Positions 14,436 to 15,253 of a stretch of 15,253 bases of DNA are shown piece by piece (within the stretch, counting starts at the first letter, position 1; each line of letters starts with the position of its first letter). Made by a program: the position numbers and the translations under genes. Below the pieces are notes generated by a model that did no database searches, was not told where the DNA came from, and was given only the letters and a program-made list of their open reading frames with translations. This stretch comes from an uncultured Alphaproteobacteria bacterium. GTDB taxonomy: Bacteria; Pseudomonadota; Alphaproteobacteria; TMED127. Location of the stretch: the NCBI GenBank assembly GCA_902567145.1, contig CACFLM010000016.1, positions 1 through 15,253 of the forward strand, given 5' to 3'.

Positions 14436-14590
14436 CTAACTTAGCAGGTTTCCTGACTCATTGCTTTTGGTTTTGTCGCCTTCCCAATTTTATCAGTGGC
14501 ACATTGACAAAACACACAATTTACAGTAGCGGGGGCTGTACCAGATTTTAACTAGTTTCCCTTTTAACCCTTGCGGGCACTAAGTATGTT
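14436..14590 (-). promoter_or_regulatory. Cobalamin (B12) riboswitch
   Basis: Read on the minus strand, the conserved blocks occur in the right order. They are TGCCCGCAAGGG near 14580, GGGAAAC, GCCCCCGCTACTGTAAA (14520-14536), GCCACTG (14494-14500), GGGAAGGCGAC (14475-14485) and the B12 box AGTCAGGAAACCTGC (14444-14458). The helix GTTTTGTC/GACAAAAC encloses the GCCACTG-GGGAAGG part. The aptamer is followed by about 130 nt of structured leader before btuB. Binding of adenosylcobalamin or a related form should lower btuB-tonB expression. With no terminator-like U-run in the leader, control of translation initiation is more likely than attenuation. Confidence 0.95.
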
Positions 14591-14594
14591 TCTC

Positions 14595-14622
14595 ATATTA
14601 TTTGTATTGGTGTAAAAGTCAA
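14595..14622 (-). promoter_or_regulatory. Promoter of the btuB-tonB unit
   Basis: On the minus strand TTGACT (14622-14617) and TAATAT (14600-14595) are separated by 16 bp. Transcription would start just before the aptamer, giving a leader of about 285 nt. It lies within the short region upstream of the divergent msrA, whose own promoter must overlap it. A weak candidate for msrA is TTGTAT (14602-14607) with TAATAG (14625-14630). Confidence 0.6.
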
Positions 14623-14646
14623 TTTAATAGTAAAACAAAAGTTGTG

Positions 14647-15192
14647 ATGAGTATATTTGATAAAGACCTTACAATAGATAAACCAAACCATCTTTCTCAG
14701 ATATTTTTTGGTATGGGTTGTTTCTGGGGAGCTGAAAGAAAATTTTGGCAATTAGATGGACTGTATACAACTGCTGTCGGATACGCTGGTGGCCATTCTA
14801 AAGACCCAAATTATGAAACCGTTTGTAATGGTGATACAGGGCATGCAGAAGTTGTCAAAGTAATTTATGATCAACAAATAGTTAGTTTGAAAAAAATACT
14901 AAAAATTTTTTGGGAGTCTCACGACCCTACTCAATTAAATAGACAAGGAAATGATATTGGTAGTCAATATAGATCAATCATCTTAACAGATAACAGCGAT
15001 GAAATTGAAACACTGCAGGATTCCAAAAAGAAATTTCAAATTGAATTAGATAAATTATCATTTGGAATAATTAAAACTGACATTGAAATTCTTGATAAAT
15101 TTTATTTAGCTGAAGACTATCATCAAAAGTATTTACATAAAAACCCAAACGGATATTGTGGTTTAAAAGGAACTGGTGCTTATTATACCTAG
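14647..15192 (+). CDS. msrA: Peptide-methionine (S)-S-oxide reductase
   Basis: MsrA repairs methionine S-sulfoxide in proteins and free methionine. The 181-residue protein carries the catalytic GCFWGAE with Cys25. VGYAGGHSKDPNYE, TGHAEVVKV and the EDYHQKYL segment follow, and the C-terminal NGYCGLKGTGA contains a likely resolving cysteine. I start it at ATG 14647. The frame extends upstream to a TTG at 14602, but those extra residues have no homology and the region is occupied by the divergent btuB promoter. It is divergent from btuB and convergent with the partial gene at the window end, sharing the tetramer CTAG as both stops. Confidence 0.95.
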   Translation: MSIFDKDLTIDKPNHLSQIFFGMGCFWGAERKFWQLDGLYTTAVGYAGGHSKDPNYETVCNGDTGHAEVVKVIYDQQIVSLKKILKIFWESHDPTQLNRQGNDIGSQYRSIILTDNSDEIETLQDSKKKFQIELDKLSFGIIKTDIEILDKFYLAEDYHQKYLHKNPNGYCGLKGTGAYYT

Positions 15193-15251
15193 TAAAAATA
15201 TCTTCCTAAGCCTAATGTGAAAATAATCTGTCCTCCGAGTGAATGAACAAA
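15189..15251 (-). CDS. C-terminal end of a possible outer-membrane protein (partial)
   Basis: On the minus strand a frame enters from the window edge and ends with TAG at 15191-15189 after about 20 residues, closing with QIIFTLGLGRYFY. The alternating hydrophobic pattern and final aromatic residue resemble the last beta-strand of an outer-membrane barrel protein. The stop overlaps the msrA stop by 4 bases, as with the other convergent pairs here. Only the tail is visible, so the call is tentative. Confidence 0.45.
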   Translation of the reverse strand, partial: FVHSLGGQIIFTLGLGRYFY

Positions 15252-15253
15252 AA

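Noticed and set aside
14602..14646. TTG start for msrA at 14602
   Set aside because: The extra 15 residues match nothing in MsrA and the DNA is taken up by the divergent btuB promoter; ATG 14647 fits the family length.
1..15253. CRISPR array, insertion sequence, prophage or defence island
   Set aside because: No spaced direct repeats, transposase or phage genes, inverted terminal repeats or tRNA-flanking duplications were seen; both tRNAs are intact and flanked by core genes.

Overview
The window looks like a stretch of an AT-rich, tightly packed alphaproteobacterial chromosome, possibly a streamlined aquatic lineage. The evidence is the gene order (rpmF-plsX-fabH-ihfA-merR; rplM-rpsI-argC; hom next to recJ), low GC by eye, overlapping stop and start codons, and almost no intergenic DNA. 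There is no sign of phage, IS elements, CRISPR or horizontal transfer, so this is core genome and not an accessory island. I do not assign a genus.

Layout. (1) 1-2454, plus strand: the tail of an unidentified gene, then rpmF, plsX and fabH (ribosomal protein L32 and entry into phospholipid/fatty-acid synthesis). (2) 2436-3488, plus: a promoter at the end of fabH drives ihfA and an overlapping MerR-type regulator, followed at once by tRNA-Pro(GGG) and cutA. (3) 3504-6028, plus: a promoter, then rplM-rpsI (L13, S9), argC and a gamma-carbonic-anhydrase-like protein, nearly gapless. (4) 6051-8102, plus: an OmpA-like lipoprotein and homoserine dehydrogenase. (5) 8095-9288, minus: a PPi-type phosphofructokinase, divergent from recJ (9311-11080, plus) across only 22 bp. 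(6) 11077-11424, minus: a small secreted protein of unknown function; then tRNA-Glu (11496-11571, plus). (7) 11594-14622, minus: a cobalamin riboswitch controlling a BtuB-like outer-membrane receptor and its own TonB. (8) msrA (14647-15192, plus), ending on the stop codon of a partial minus-strand gene.

Functionally, the best-defined system is vitamin B12 import: promoter, long leader with riboswitch, receptor and TonB form one transcription unit, which implies the cell scavenges cobalamin and shuts down uptake when replete. ExbB/ExbD and the inner-membrane transporter must lie elsewhere.

The most interesting signals are organisational. Several genes (ihfA, the OmpA-like gene, rpmF, probably rplM and the phosphofructokinase) have a -10 box 5-11 nt before the start codon and no Shine-Dalgarno sequence, which predicts leaderless or nearly leaderless mRNAs. 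The phosphofructokinase and recJ appear to share one -10 box read on both strands. The phosphofructokinase sits where many alphaproteobacteria carry glpX (fructose-1,6-bisphosphatase) between hom and recJ, suggesting a reversible PPi enzyme in place of an irreversible phosphatase. Convergent genes overlap at their stop codons, leaving no room for ordinary terminators. I found no convincing wholly new multigene system.
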